Shown piece after piece: positions 1 to 10,140 of a stretch of 18,802 nucleotides of DNA. The translations under genes were made by a program, and so were the position numbers. Origin of the DNA: an uncultured Pedobacter sp. (GTDB lineage: Bacteria > Bacteroidota > Bacteroidia > Sphingobacteriales > Sphingobacteriaceae); the NCBI GenBank assembly GCA_946478755.1, contig CAMLDJ010000085.1, positions 1-18,802 on the forward strand, written 5' to 3'. Every line of letters starts with the position of its first letter. Position 1 is the first letter of the stretch. The notes under the pieces are model-generated. The model was not told the DNA's origin, ran no database searches, and saw only the letters and a program-made list of their open reading frames with translations.

Positions 1-2
1 CC

Positions 3-1412
<1,410 letters not shown>

Positions 1413-1443
1413 AGAGCAGCATAATTTTTACCAAGATTTAGGA

Positions 1444-2502
1444 ATGAGTACAATATCCACATATAATTACACCAAAACTTTTAAACTTGAAAGCGGCAAA
1501 AAGCTTCGTAAGCTCAAAATCGCTTATCAGGCCTATGGTAAACTCAACGCCAAAAAGGATAATGTAATTTGGGCTTGCCATGCACTTACAGCTAATTCTG
1601 ATGTGCTGGACTGGTGGAATGGACTATTCGGTAACAATGCCCTGTTTAATCCCGATGAGCATTTTATCATTTGTGCCAATGTGCTGGGCTCCCATTATGG
1701 AAGTACCAGCCCCTTAAGTGACAACCCGGTAACTGGTTTACCCTATTATCTTTCCTTTCCAGAGTTTACCATCCGTGATCTGGTATCAGCGCACGAGTTG
1801 CTGTCCACACATCTCGGCATCAGACAAATTAAAGTCTTGATAGGTGGTTCTTTAGGCGGACAACAAGCTTTAGAATGGGCAATAACCGACCAGCGTATGG
1901 TCAAGAACCTGATCGTTATCGCTGCAAATGCAGTGCACTCGCCATGGGGTATTGCCTTCAATGAAAGTCAACGCCTGGCCATCACAACAGACCGCAGTTT
2001 TTATGCCCAAAAACCTGATGGCGGCATGAAAGGTCTGAAAGTGGCCAGGAGCATTGCTTTATTGTCGTACCGAACCTACGATGCCTATGCAGCCACCCAG
2101 CTGGAAACTGTAAACGATAAGACAGGTAATTTCAGAGCATCCTCGTATCAGAATTACCAGGGAGAAAAACTTTGCAAGCGCTTTAATGCTTACAGCTACT
2201 GGTACTTAAGCAAGGCAATGGATAGTCATAACGTGGGCCGGGGCCGACAAAGTGTTACAGATGCTTTAAAACTGGTGAAAGCCAACACATTGGTGATAGG
2301 CATCGAAAATGATGTTCTCTTCCCTTTAGCGGAGCAGGAGTTCCTGGCAAAACATATTCCAGACGCGGAGTTCTATTGCCTTAAATCAGCCTACGGGCAC
2401 GACGGCTTCCTGATTGAGACCGATACACTTACAAATGTCATAGGTAACTTTCTTAAAGAAAGCATCAATAAGAAAATAATTAAATTACATAAAACAGCAT
2501 AA
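1444..2502 (+). CDS. metX: homoserine O-acetyltransferase
   Basis: MetX transfers an acetyl group from acetyl-CoA to homoserine and so commits it to methionine synthesis. The protein is an alpha/beta hydrolase of 352 residues, normal for the family. The nucleophile elbow GGSLGG places the catalytic serine at S136. The acid is probably D290 in IENDVLFP and the histidine H319 in YGHDGF. Early family motifs CHALT (45-49) and GSHYGSTSP (82-90) are present. The ATG at 1444 lies just after TTTAGGA, a weak ribosome-binding site. The gene sits between metY, which uses its product, and hom, which makes its substrate. Acetyl rather than succinyl specificity is inferred from the family and the metY neighbour; some MetX-like enzymes use succinyl-CoA. 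Confidence 0.95.
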   Translation: MSTISTYNYTKTFKLESGKKLRKLKIAYQAYGKLNAKKDNVIWACHALTANSDVLDWWNGLFGNNALFNPDEHFIICANVLGSHYGSTSPLSDNPVTGLPYYLSFPEFTIRDLVSAHELLSTHLGIRQIKVLIGGSLGGQQALEWAITDQRMVKNLIVIAANAVHSPWGIAFNESQRLAITTDRSFYAQKPDGGMKGLKVARSIALLSYRTYDAYAATQLETVNDKTGNFRASSYQNYQGEKLCKRFNAYSYWYLSKAMDSHNVGRGRQSVTDALKLVKANTLVIGIENDVLFPLAEQEFLAKHIPDAEFYCLKSAYGHDGFLIETDTLTNVIGNFLKESINKKIIKLHKTA

Positions 2503-2509
2503 CAATTAG

Positions 2510-3751
2510 ATGAGCAAGAAACTTAAAATTGGTTTATTTGGTTTTGGGGTGGTTGGCCAGGGTTTACACGACATTATCCGTGGTCAGGATTTGAATCTTG
2601 AAATCATTAAGATCGCTATTAAAAATCCGGATAAGAAGCGTACACTAGATGCACACCTGTTCACTACCGATCATAATGAACTGCTAAACAACAGTGAGAT
2701 CAATACCATTGTAGAACTGATAGATGATGCAGATGTAGCATTTGATATCGTTAAACGGGCACTGATCAGTGGCAAAAACGTAGTTTCTGCAAATAAAAAA
2801 ATGATCGCCTCTCATCTGGCAGAACTGGTTGAGTTGCAGGAAAAATATGATACCTCCCTCCTTTACGAAGGCGCCGTATGCGGAAGTATTCCGATCATCC
2901 GTAATCTGGAAGAATATTATGACAACGAATTATTGCACGGCATAAGTGGAATATTCAATGGTTCATCAAACTATATCCTTTCTAAGATCTTTAATGAGAA
3001 CCTGGCTTATGGAGTTGCCCTGCAACAAGCGCAGGACCTTGGCTTCGCTGAAACAGATCCGATCCTGGATGTGGGCGGTTATGATCCCAAATTCAAACTG
3101 GCCATCGCCACCGCACATGCTTATGGCCTGTTCATCAACCCCGATAAAATTCTTAATATAGGCATTCAGAATCTGTCAGAGAACGACATCAGGTATGCCA
3201 GGGAGAAGAACTTTAAGATCAAACTGGTGCCTACCGCACGCAAAATAAGCACCAAACAGGTGGTCACCTATGTGTTGCCTAAATTTGTTAAATCAGATGA
3301 TTTCCTTTTCAATGTAGAAAATGAATACAATGGGGTAACAGTTCAGGCTGCATTTGCAGACAAGCAGTTCTTTTTTGGAAAAGGAGCCGGTGGTCATCCA
3401 ACCGGTGCTGCAGTACTGTCTGATATTGCCGCATTAAGGTATGGCTACCGTTACGAATACAAAAAATACCATCAACACAATGGGCTTGTGCATACTGACA
3501 ACGTAAACATCGAGGTTTACCTGCGTTATACCCATGAATACACGTTAGATAAGCTACAGATCGAAAACATTGTAGAGCGCTTCTCTCGTGACGATTATAA
3601 ATATGTGATTGGAAGCGTGAGTCTGAAAAGCCTGCTTGCCAACTGGGCACTACTGGAACAGAAAGATGTATTTATTGCCCACACCGGCAAGTATACCTAT
3701 ACAGAGCAGCAGATTAAAACTGTTGCTGACGAAGAAACATTAGTCGGTTAA
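2510..3751 (+). CDS. hom: homoserine dehydrogenase (monofunctional)
   Basis: The enzyme reduces aspartate semialdehyde to homoserine with NAD(P)H. The Rossmann motif GFGVVG is at residues 11-16, followed by SANKKM (93-98), the substrate-domain stretch GAVCGSIPII (121-130) and GFAETDP (178-184). The acid/lysine set around D187, D192 and K196 matches the catalytic region of the family. After about residue 330 there is a C-terminal extension with an ACT-like look, which could bind an effector, but I cannot confirm that fold by eye. There is no aspartokinase domain, so this is not the ThrA/MetL fusion. The start lies 7 bases after the metX stop, so the two genes are almost certainly co-transcribed. 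Placement with metX and metY suggests it feeds mainly the methionine branch. Confidence 0.93.
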   Translation: MSKKLKIGLFGFGVVGQGLHDIIRGQDLNLEIIKIAIKNPDKKRTLDAHLFTTDHNELLNNSEINTIVELIDDADVAFDIVKRALISGKNVVSANKKMIASHLAELVELQEKYDTSLLYEGAVCGSIPIIRNLEEYYDNELLHGISGIFNGSSNYILSKIFNENLAYGVALQQAQDLGFAETDPILDVGGYDPKFKLAIATAHAYGLFINPDKILNIGIQNLSENDIRYAREKNFKIKLVPTARKISTKQVVTYVLPKFVKSDDFLFNVENEYNGVTVQAAFADKQFFFGKGAGGHPTGAAVLSDIAALRYGYRYEYKKYHQHNGLVHTDNVNIEVYLRYTHEYTLDKLQIENIVERFSRDDYKYVIGSVSLKSLLANWALLEQKDVFIAHTGKYTYTEQQIKTVADEETLVG

Positions 3752-3767
3752 CTATTTTGTTTTGATA

Positions 3768-3795
3768 GAAAAAGGCCCCGAATGGGGCCTTTTTC
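3768..3795. terminator. bidirectional intrinsic terminator between hom and the E2 gene
   Basis: A perfect 12-bp stem, GAAAAAGGCCCC pairing with GGGGCCTTTTTC, encloses the 4-base loop GAAT. The GC core is flanked by A on one side and T on the other, so it works as a hairpin plus U-tract on either strand. It lies 16 bases past the hom stop and 7 bases past the stop of the convergent E2 gene, so it should end both transcripts. Confidence 0.88.
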
Positions 3796-3802
3796 TATAT
3801 CC

Positions 3803-5164
3803 TTATATTTCTCTGTTTATATCCCAGTTTTCCAGGTAGTCGGCCACCCTGCGTACAAAAGACCCACCAAGCGCACCATCCACCACCCTATGGTCATAAG
3901 ACAAGGAAAGGAACATCATATGTCTGATGGCTATGACATCACCAGATTCTGTTTCCAATACCGCTGGCTTCTTTTTAATGGCACCAACGGCGAGTATCGC
4001 TACCTGGGGCTGATTAATGATTGGTGTACCCATTACATTGCCAAAAGAACCCACATTTGTTAAAGTAAAGGTGCCGTTTTGCGTTTCATCCGGTTTGAGC
4101 TTCGAATTGCGTGCACGGCTCGCCAGGTCGTTCACAGTTTTGGTTAAACCAACGAGGTTCAGCTGATCGGCGTTTCTGATCACCGGGACAATGAGATTGC
4201 CGCTAGGCAATGCCGCAGCCATACCGATATTAATATCCCTTTTTACGATGATTTGGGTGCCGCTAACCGATACATTGATCATGGGAAAATCCTTTATTGC
4301 CTTGCTCACTACTTCCACAAAGATCGGTGTAAAGGTGATCTTTTCCTGCTCCCGTTTTTCAAAATTCTTCTTTACTTTTTCGCGCCACATGACCATATTG
4401 GTCACATCCGCTTCAACAAAGGAGGTCACATGTGGCGAGGTCTGCTTGCTCACGATCATATGATCGGCAATCAGCTTCCGCATTCTGTCCATCTCGATGA
4501 TCTCATCAGCACCACTTACGCTGCTCGCTTGCTGCGCAGCAGGTGCCTTCGCAGGTTGTGCCGTGGCAGCCGCCTGAACAACAGGCTTAGCCGCATGCTC
4601 AGCCGGAGCAGCATTATCCCCAACCGCAGTCGCCTGTCCACCTTTTTTCCTTTGAATATAGCTTAACAGATCATCTTTTGTCAGACGCCCCTCAGCCCCT
4701 GTTCCTACCATATGATCGAGTTCAGTTAACGAAATACCTTCCTGGCTTGCAATGTTCTTGACCAGGGGTGAATAAAAGCGATCAGCCGCCGGCTCAGCTG
4801 GCAACTGGTCGACATCAGCTGGTAACTGTTCGATGCCCGGAAGCTGTTCTATATTAGGCTCCGCACTCATTTCCTGTGGAAATGGTGGAGTTTCCACAAC
4901 CGCATCAATGGTCAGCACCTCCGTATCTGTTTCTATGATTGCAATTACAGCACCTACCTGCACAATATCGTCTTCTTTGAATAATTGCTTTACTAATTTA
5001 CCAGAAACCGGCGAGGGAACCTCAGAATCCACCTTATCTGTTGCGATATCCAGAATGGTATCATCCATTTCAATAGCATCGCCAGGCTGCTTAACCCATT
5101 TAATAATGGTTGCTTCTGCAACGCTCTCGCCCATTTTAGGTAACAACAATTCGTATTGAGCCAT
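3803..5164 (-). CDS. 2-oxoacid dehydrogenase complex E2 (dihydrolipoamide acyltransferase)
   Basis: This is the lipoyl-bearing acyltransferase core of a 2-oxoacid dehydrogenase complex, passing an acyl group from lipoamide to CoA. Domains in order: a lipoyl domain at 2-78 with the modified lysine at K44 (TDKVD); a linker at 100-125 with three QLP repeats; a peripheral-subunit-binding domain at about 130-168 (YSPLVKNIA through RLTKDD); an Ala/Pro-rich linker at 176-215; and the catalytic domain from about 220 to 453 with the active-site HRVVDG motif (H425, D429). The 453-residue length fits one lipoyl domain. I favour the branched-chain type from general resemblance to Bacteroidota E2 proteins, but a 2-oxoglutarate or pyruvate type cannot be excluded. 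No E1 or E3 gene is adjacent. It appears to have its own promoter at 5192-5199. Confidence 0.92.
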   Translation of the reverse strand: MAQYELLLPKMGESVAEATIIKWVKQPGDAIEMDDTILDIATDKVDSEVPSPVSGKLVKQLFKEDDIVQVGAVIAIIETDTEVLTIDAVVETPPFPQEMSAEPNIEQLPGIEQLPADVDQLPAEPAADRFYSPLVKNIASQEGISLTELDHMVGTGAEGRLTKDDLLSYIQRKKGGQATAVGDNAAPAEHAAKPVVQAAATAQPAKAPAAQQASSVSGADEIIEMDRMRKLIADHMIVSKQTSPHVTSFVEADVTNMVMWREKVKKNFEKREQEKITFTPIFVEVVSKAIKDFPMINVSVSGTQIIVKRDINIGMAAALPSGNLIVPVIRNADQLNLVGLTKTVNDLASRARNSKLKPDETQNGTFTLTNVGSFGNVMGTPIINQPQVAILAVGAIKKKPAVLETESGDVIAIRHMMFLSLSYDHRVVDGALGGSFVRRVADYLENWDINREI

Positions 5165-5191
5165 TTTTTATTTTATGATTTGTAACCGCTG

Positions 5192-5199
5192 CAAAAGTA
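5192..5199 (-). promoter_or_regulatory. Bacteroidota-type -7 element for the E2 gene
   Basis: On the minus strand this reads TACTTTTG, a full match to the TAnnTTTG element of the Bacteroidota primary sigma factor. It lies 27 bases upstream of the E2 start codon, giving a short leader, and just after the cinA stop codon. I see no clear -33 TTTG at the usual spacing, so confidence is moderate. It implies E2 need not depend on transcription through cinA. Confidence 0.55.
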
Positions 5200-5214
5200 A
5201 AGTATTTTGCAGAC

Positions 5215-6461
5215 TTAACCCACATCTTGTTTAAGCTCATTAATGACCATAGCCAATGCAGCCACTGCTGAGCGCTCAATATTTTGTATCCTCCGGTTGC
5301 TGAAGTTAAATAAACGAGTCACCACATGACGTTTACTGGCCACTGCAACCCACACAGTTCCAACAGGTTTGTCGGTGGTACCTCCATCCGGACCAGCTAT
5401 TCCACTCACTGCAACGGCATAATCCGTTTTAAAATTAATTCTTGCACCGGTGGCCATTTCTTTTACAGTTTCTTCACTTACCGCACATGGGTATCAAGCG
5501 TTTCCTGCCTAACACCAAGTACAGACATCTTTAGGGCATTTGAATAGGTTACCGCCCCTCCGGCAAATACCGATGAGCAACCCGGGTGTTGCGTAATCAA
5601 TTGTGCAATATGCCCTCCGGTACAGCTTTCAGCGGTCGACAAAGTCAGCTTATTTTCGTCCATCAGGTTTAAAAGCGCCTTTTCCAGTGTTACATCTCTA
5701 TCCACCACCACAAACTTCTTTACTTTACTGATGATCTGCTGTGCATAGGCTTCCACCTCTGCTTTCAGCGCCTCTTCGTCCTCACCTGTCCCGCTTAGCC
5801 TGAGCCTGATCTGGCCCAGCTTCGGCAAATACGCCAGTTTGATATGTGGCGGCAGACGGTCTTCAATTTCCTCAATTTCTACCGCCAGAAATGATTCTCC
5901 GATATTCGCCGTCAGAATGGTTTTATGAAAGATAAATGGCAGCTTAAAAGCCTGTTGTAAACGCGGAAGGATTTCTTCCTGCATCAGGTACATCATTTCG
6001 AATGGAACGCCTGGCATGGATACGAAAATCTTGCCCCTTTCCTCAAACCACATACAAGGTGCGGTACCATTTTTATTTTTGATGACTGTACATCCCTCAG
6101 GCACGTCGGCCTGTTTACGATTCGACTCGATCATCGGCTTGTTAAAGCGGGTAAAAATGTTCGTCACATGTTCAAGTGTTTCCTGATCTCGTCTAAAGCC
6201 CATCTCAAAATACCTGGCGAGTGTTATTTTAGTGATGTCATCTTTAGTAGGCCCTAAGCCGCCGGTAATTAAAATGATATCCGCACGTGTTTCTGCCAGC
6301 CGTAATGCTTCGATAATGTGATCGGCATCATCAGAGACAGAGCTGACCTGCTTCACTTTTATCCCGATGAGATTTAATTCGCTGGCCATCCAGGCTGAAT
6401 TCGTATCCACAATCTGACCGATCAGTATTTCGTCACCAATAGTAATAATTTCTGCTAACAT
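5215..6461 (-). pseudogene. cinA: cinA (competence/damage-inducible protein; nicotinamide-nucleotide amidase family), broken by a one-base frameshift
   Basis: The first frame (6461 down to 5478, 327 residues) has the MoaB/MogA-like N-terminal domain of CinA (ITIGDEILIGQ near 6-16, TGGLGPTKDD near 66-75) and the start of the C-terminal PncC-type deamidase domain (STAESCTGG, then VTYSNALK and VLGVRQETLD). That frame then stops. The next 80 residues of the same domain, including GIAGPDGG and KPVGTVW, continue in another frame down to 5215. Adding one base near 5486 (CATGTGCGG to CATGGTGCGG on the coding strand) restores THGAVSEETVKEMATGA and an intact protein of about 415 residues, the usual CinA length. 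The family deamidates NMN to recycle pyridine nucleotides. The gene starts 12 bases after the lptD stop, so it is probably co-transcribed with lptD. The break is either a recent mutation or a sequencing error, since both sides remain well conserved. Confidence 0.88.
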
Positions 6462-6473
6462 AAAAGCTTGTAT

Positions 6474-9170
6474 TTAGAATCTGGTATAGTATCCTTTTCT
6501 CTTGCTCAGCTTCAAATCCTGAAGTACAGAAGCCTTAACCTTAATATCAACCGAATAACTCTGATATAAACCAAAGGGCACCCAGGTAAAGCTCATGTCC
6601 CAGCAATGCAGGTCCCGGTATATGGCAAAGTTGGTCTGAGAAATGGTATTTCGCTGAAAATCCCAGCCTGAACTAAAAGTGACCTTCCATTTAGGGGTGA
6701 TGTTCGCATCCCCGTTGAAGTTTAGCGTGTTGGTCACCGTACTGTTCTGGCCGACTTCATTGGTATTGTAATTAAAAGTGTAAGAAAAAGCAAAGTTCCA
6801 GGGAATATTGAAATCTACGAAGGCATTTGGATCACGGCTTACTTTTGCCAGTGCCTCCGCCTGTTCAGGCGTTATTGCTCCGGTGTTCGTTTGCTCTTTT
6901 ATTTTATCATCAGCTTCATTTTTCCGTTTCAGTGCTTCAGGATTCAGGCTGTAGCTAAATGAAAAGCCGAAATTGGTTAAACGGGGAAGTTTGCCGTCTT
7001 GCCAGGTGTATCTGTCTCTCAAATAGCGCTCAGTAACTCCGGTAAGTCTATTCAGAGAATCCTTATATTGATATGGGTTCAACGTACCGTAGTAGTTGAT
7101 CCCGAGCTTATCTGTAAACTGGGAACGGCCACTAAAACTTAAGGTCGACAGTTTAAAGCTCTCTGCAAGCAGATTATAAGATCCGCTTATTCCTAGACCC
7201 TGAATAATAGGAATTTTCTTCTCCCCTGTTCCGGTCGTATCCTTGGGAGACAAAAACTTCGCTTCTACGGTATTGTCGATCGAGAATCCTATGGAAGCAT
7301 TTCTACCCTCGCCCGGACCTCCATAGGCAGAGCCTTCATGAATTGAATATTTAAGCGGTACCCTTTCCCCCTTGAAGTTTGTTGTAAATACCTGATCCCC
7401 ATTTTGATAAGTGGCATATTTATAATTTCCCTTACTTATGGCAGAGAAATCCGGCGTATAGCTAAAATTAATGCTTGGCGTCATCACATGGCGCAGCGCT
7501 TTAAATTTGCCAAAGTTTTTAAACTGGGCCGTAGAATAGATCTTTGTCGAAAGGCCTCCACTCATAGAATACTGACCGGATCTGTTGAACCCGGGTATGG
7601 TATCAATAAAAATAGCATCAGCGCCATTCGGGACTTTTGCATAGGTCTTTCTGATCGTCTGGAAGTGCCAGCGTTCCAGGTAATTGATCCCGGTGTTAAA
7701 ATTGAAATAGTTCAATATATTGAAAGACATGTTAACAGGAATGTTGTGTTGAACTCCACTTCTGAATTTATTAAAAGATTCCCGCTGAAACAACAATGAA
7801 TCCGGAGCAGTAATGCTGTTGGTGGCCTGCATGCTGTAACCAACGGATATTTTCTGATACCATTTCTGTTCACCAACACGCTCTTTGGAGTCGAATGGAT
7901 TAAATGTAGGAACGGATAAGGTCACATCGGGAAGCGTTAAACTTACCGTCTTTGACTGGGTTTCCTGAGAATGCCGCAAAGCAGTGGTCATGTTTATTCC
8001 CTGACCGAAGACACGCGCATAAGAAATACTGGAAGACAGCGAGTTGTTTGCAATTGCATTGGGATCATAAGTTCCGCCTCCGGCGGTCTCCCTGTCGTAT
8101 AATATGGACCCCGCATTTACACTCGCGGAGAATGTAGTCCCGGGCTTTGCATTCGGATTCTGGGAATGGCTCCAGTTAATCCTGAAGTCCTTACTGGTCC
8201 TGAAATCCGAAGTCCCTTCCGTCCCGTATTTGCTAAAGGCATAATCCAGGTTTACATTCCCGTTAAACTTATATCTTTTGGTATAGGTTGAGGCCACCCT
8301 TGCACTGTATGATCCATAAGAATAAATAGAGCCGGTCAACTTGGCATCCCAGTAATCGCTCAAACCAAAATAATATCCACCATCCTGTAAAAAGAAACCT
8401 CTTGAATAATCTTCTCCTGGTGTAGGCAAAATGATCCCGGAGCTCTTTTTATTCGGCTTGGGGAAAAACGCAAAGGGCAAGCCCAGTGGTAAGGGAATGT
8501 CTTCAATTTTCAGATAAAGTGGTCCGGCAATGATCTGATTTTCCGTAACGATGGCTTTGGTAAAGTGGATCCCGTAATGGGGATGCGGCAAATTACAGGT
8601 ACTGTAGGTCTGCCCCTTACTGTGTATCTCGTCATCCGGCTGCTTCTTAGCCTTTCCACCGGTAAAAAAGCCGCCCTCCTGTTCTGAAAACACGCCCCAT
8701 ATATTTCCGGCCTTGCTCACTGTATTGAACCTCAGCGAGTCGGCCAAAGAAGTTCCCTGCCCCTCCATCTTAAAGATAGGCCGGCCAATGTACTTACCCT
8801 TGGGGTCCAGCGTTCCCCTGGCATAGATCATACTCGTCTTATTGTTATAAGTGATGTAGTCGGCATCCAGTTCCAGCCCCTGGTAAATCACCCTGGCTTT
8901 ACCGTACAAATAGACAATACTGCTGTCTTTACTAAAAGCAACTGAATCCCTGGCAGTATACTGAATTTTCTCAGACGCAGTTGTATCATTTGGATTGGAT
9001 TGCACGTTACCTCTCTTAAGTGCATTATTCTTTGTCGTGTCTTTTCTGCTGGTATCCGTTTGCTGAACAACCTGGAAAGCCGAAAAAGAGTTCAATGCAA
9101 ATGCAGTGTTACTAACAGATGTTAATAAAACAATCGCTTTTGTAAAAATGATATAGCGTAAAAGTTTCAA
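6474..9170 (-). CDS. lptD: LPS-assembly outer-membrane protein LptD (OstA family)
   Basis: LptD is the outer-membrane barrel that inserts lipopolysaccharide into the outer leaflet. The 898-residue protein begins with a hydrophobic signal segment (about 5-26). An OstA/LptA-like jellyroll follows at about 70-215 (SIVYLYGKARVIYQGLELDADYI region, then TCNLPHPHYGI at 191-201). A long stretch of alternating hydrophobic and aromatic strands runs to the end as the barrel, and the last residue is an aromatic Phe, as in many barrels recognised by the BAM complex. The only available start is TTG at 9170, because an in-frame TAA lies 18 codon bases upstream and the next Met is at residue 114. There are exactly two cysteines, C192 in the jellyroll and C856 near the end. 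It is divergent from the amidase/MCE operon and is followed by cinA after 12 bases. Confidence 0.9.
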   Translation of the reverse strand: MKLLRYIIFTKAIVLLTSVSNTAFALNSFSAFQVVQQTDTSRKDTTKNNALKRGNVQSNPNDTTASEKIQYTARDSVAFSKDSSIVYLYGKARVIYQGLELDADYITYNNKTSMIYARGTLDPKGKYIGRPIFKMEGQGTSLADSLRFNTVSKAGNIWGVFSEQEGGFFTGGKAKKQPDDEIHSKGQTYSTCNLPHPHYGIHFTKAIVTENQIIAGPLYLKIEDIPLPLGLPFAFFPKPNKKSSGIILPTPGEDYSRGFFLQDGGYYFGLSDYWDAKLTGSIYSYGSYSARVASTYTKRYKFNGNVNLDYAFSKYGTEGTSDFRTSKDFRINWSHSQNPNAKPGTTFSASVNAGSILYDRETAGGGTYDPNAIANNSLSSSISYARVFGQGINMTTALRHSQETQSKTVSLTLPDVTLSVPTFNPFDSKERVGEQKWYQKISVGYSMQATNSITAPDSLLFQRESFNKFRSGVQHNIPVNMSFNILNYFNFNTGINYLERWHFQTIRKTYAKVPNGADAIFIDTIPGFNRSGQYSMSGGLSTKIYSTAQFKNFGKFKALRHVMTPSINFSYTPDFSAISKGNYKYATYQNGDQVFTTNFKGERVPLKYSIHEGSAYGGPGEGRNASIGFSIDNTVEAKFLSPKDTTGTGEKKIPIIQGLGISGSYNLLAESFKLSTLSFSGRSQFTDKLGINYYGTLNPYQYKDSLNRLTGVTERYLRDRYTWQDGKLPRLTNFGFSFSYSLNPEALKRKNEADDKIKEQTNTGAITPEQAEALAKVSRDPNAFVDFNIPWNFAFSYTFNYNTNEVGQNSTVTNTLNFNGDANITPKWKVTFSSGWDFQRNTISQTNFAIYRDLHCWDMSFTWVPFGLYQSYSVDIKVKASVLQDLKLSKRKGYYTRF

Positions 9171-9186
9171 ATTCGTGTGTGAATGT

Positions 9187-9194
9187 TATTTTTG
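9187..9194 (+). promoter_or_regulatory. Bacteroidota-type -7 element for the amidase-amidase-MCE operon
   Basis: TATTTTTG is a full match to TAnnTTTG. TTTC at 9165-9168 is a one-mismatch candidate for the -33 TTTG with an 18-base gap. Transcription would begin near 9200, so the ATG at 9179 would not be in the message and translation should begin at 9227. The site falls between the lptD promoter candidate and the lptD start codon. Confidence 0.5.
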
Positions 9195-9218
9195 CATTAA
9201 TGTTTAATCCAAAACGTT

Positions 9219-9226
9219 CAAAATTA
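9219..9226 (-). promoter_or_regulatory. Bacteroidota-type -7 element for lptD
   Basis: On the minus strand this reads TAATTTTG, a full match to TAnnTTTG, 48 bases upstream of the lptD TTG start. No -33 element at standard spacing is evident. If real, the lptD transcript starts near 9212 and its leader crosses the promoter of the divergent amidase gene. Confidence 0.4.
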
Positions 9227-10105
9227 ATGAAAAATATACCATTGCTTAGACCAAATGTAATTTTGATCATATTTATTTCTATTTTTTTAATTATCATATC
9301 TAATAATCAAGCCTTTACACAGGAATACAAAATAAAAACCATCGTCATAGATGCCGGGCACGGGGGGCGCGACGGATCAACCCGCGGCCTATATTCAACA
9401 GAAAAAGATGTGGCTTTGAAAACAGCCTTAAATCTTGGTGCAGCCATAGAGGCCAATATGAAGGATATCAGAGTGATCTACACCAGGAGTACAGATGTTT
9501 TTATCCCCCTCTACGAGCGCATTGCAATTGCCAACAATGCAAAAGCCGACCTTTTTATTTCGATTCACTGCAACGATATGCCGCTTCACCGTTCTACCGT
9601 AGTTACGGGCTATAAAAGAAACAGCCGGGGCAAAAGGATACCTATCAGGAAAACAGTTTACCGTAAAAGCACTTCCACCCATGGTGTCGAAACTTTTGTA
9701 TCCGGGATGGGCCGACTGAACGAACAGGATGAAGTGATCAAAAGAGAAAATGCGGCCATCTTTTTAGAGGACAATTACAAAGACAACTATGAGGGATTTG
9801 ATCCGAACAACCCCGAAAATTATATTATCCTGTCTTTGATGAAAAATACCTTCAGAACACAAAGCCTGAAACTGGCCAGCCTGGTTCAGGAGCAATACGT
9901 AAATGTCGGCCGTGTAGACCGCGGTGTACAGGAAAAAAGTCTTGCGGTACTAGCCAGAGCTGGAATGCCGGCTATTTTGACAGAGATCGGGTTCATCAGT
10001 AATCCTGCTGAAGAAAATTATATGAACTCTGAAGAGGGCCAGAATGAAATTACAGAATGCTTATTGAACGCGATTCGAAATTACAAAAAGGGTATTGAAG
10101 GATAA
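9227..10105 (+). CDS. N-acetylmuramoyl-L-alanine amidase (Amidase_3), first tandem copy
   Basis: This zinc amidase cuts the amide bond between MurNAc and L-Ala in peptidoglycan, probably in the periplasm. I start it at the ATG at 9227, which gives 292 residues with a hydrophobic N-terminus (about 10-30, LIIISNNQAFTQ) typical of a signal peptide or anchor; the ATG at 9179 lies upstream of the likely transcription start. Zinc ligands are H45 (DAGHGG), E59 (STEKDVAL) and H114 (SIHCND), and the catalytic acid is E253 (LTEIGFISN). Between H114 and E253 there is a large insert (about residues 117-215, containing GVETFVSG) that may cover or regulate the active site, as in other regulated amidases. 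The second amidase gene follows 35 bases downstream. Confidence 0.93.
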   Translation: MKNIPLLRPNVILIIFISIFLIIISNNQAFTQEYKIKTIVIDAGHGGRDGSTRGLYSTEKDVALKTALNLGAAIEANMKDIRVIYTRSTDVFIPLYERIAIANNAKADLFISIHCNDMPLHRSTVVTGYKRNSRGKRIPIRKTVYRKSTSTHGVETFVSGMGRLNEQDEVIKRENAAIFLEDNYKDNYEGFDPNNPENYIILSLMKNTFRTQSLKLASLVQEQYVNVGRVDRGVQEKSLAVLARAGMPAILTEIGFISNPAEENYMNSEEGQNEITECLLNAIRNYKKGIEG

Positions 10106-10140
10106 AGATCAGGTAAGAACAATAAAACAAAGATTAAAAG

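Noticed and set aside
4253..4666. 137-codon plus-strand open frame antisense to the E2 gene.
   Set aside because: The E2 domains are clear on the other strand; this frame is a by-product of codon bias.
7404..7799. 131-codon plus-strand open frame inside lptD.
   Set aside because: It is antisense to a strongly supported barrel protein and its translation resembles no family or domain.
9179..9226. Upstream ATG of the first amidase (16 extra residues).
   Set aside because: The likely promoter element overlaps it, and the added residues break the signal-sequence pattern; the ATG at 9227 is better.
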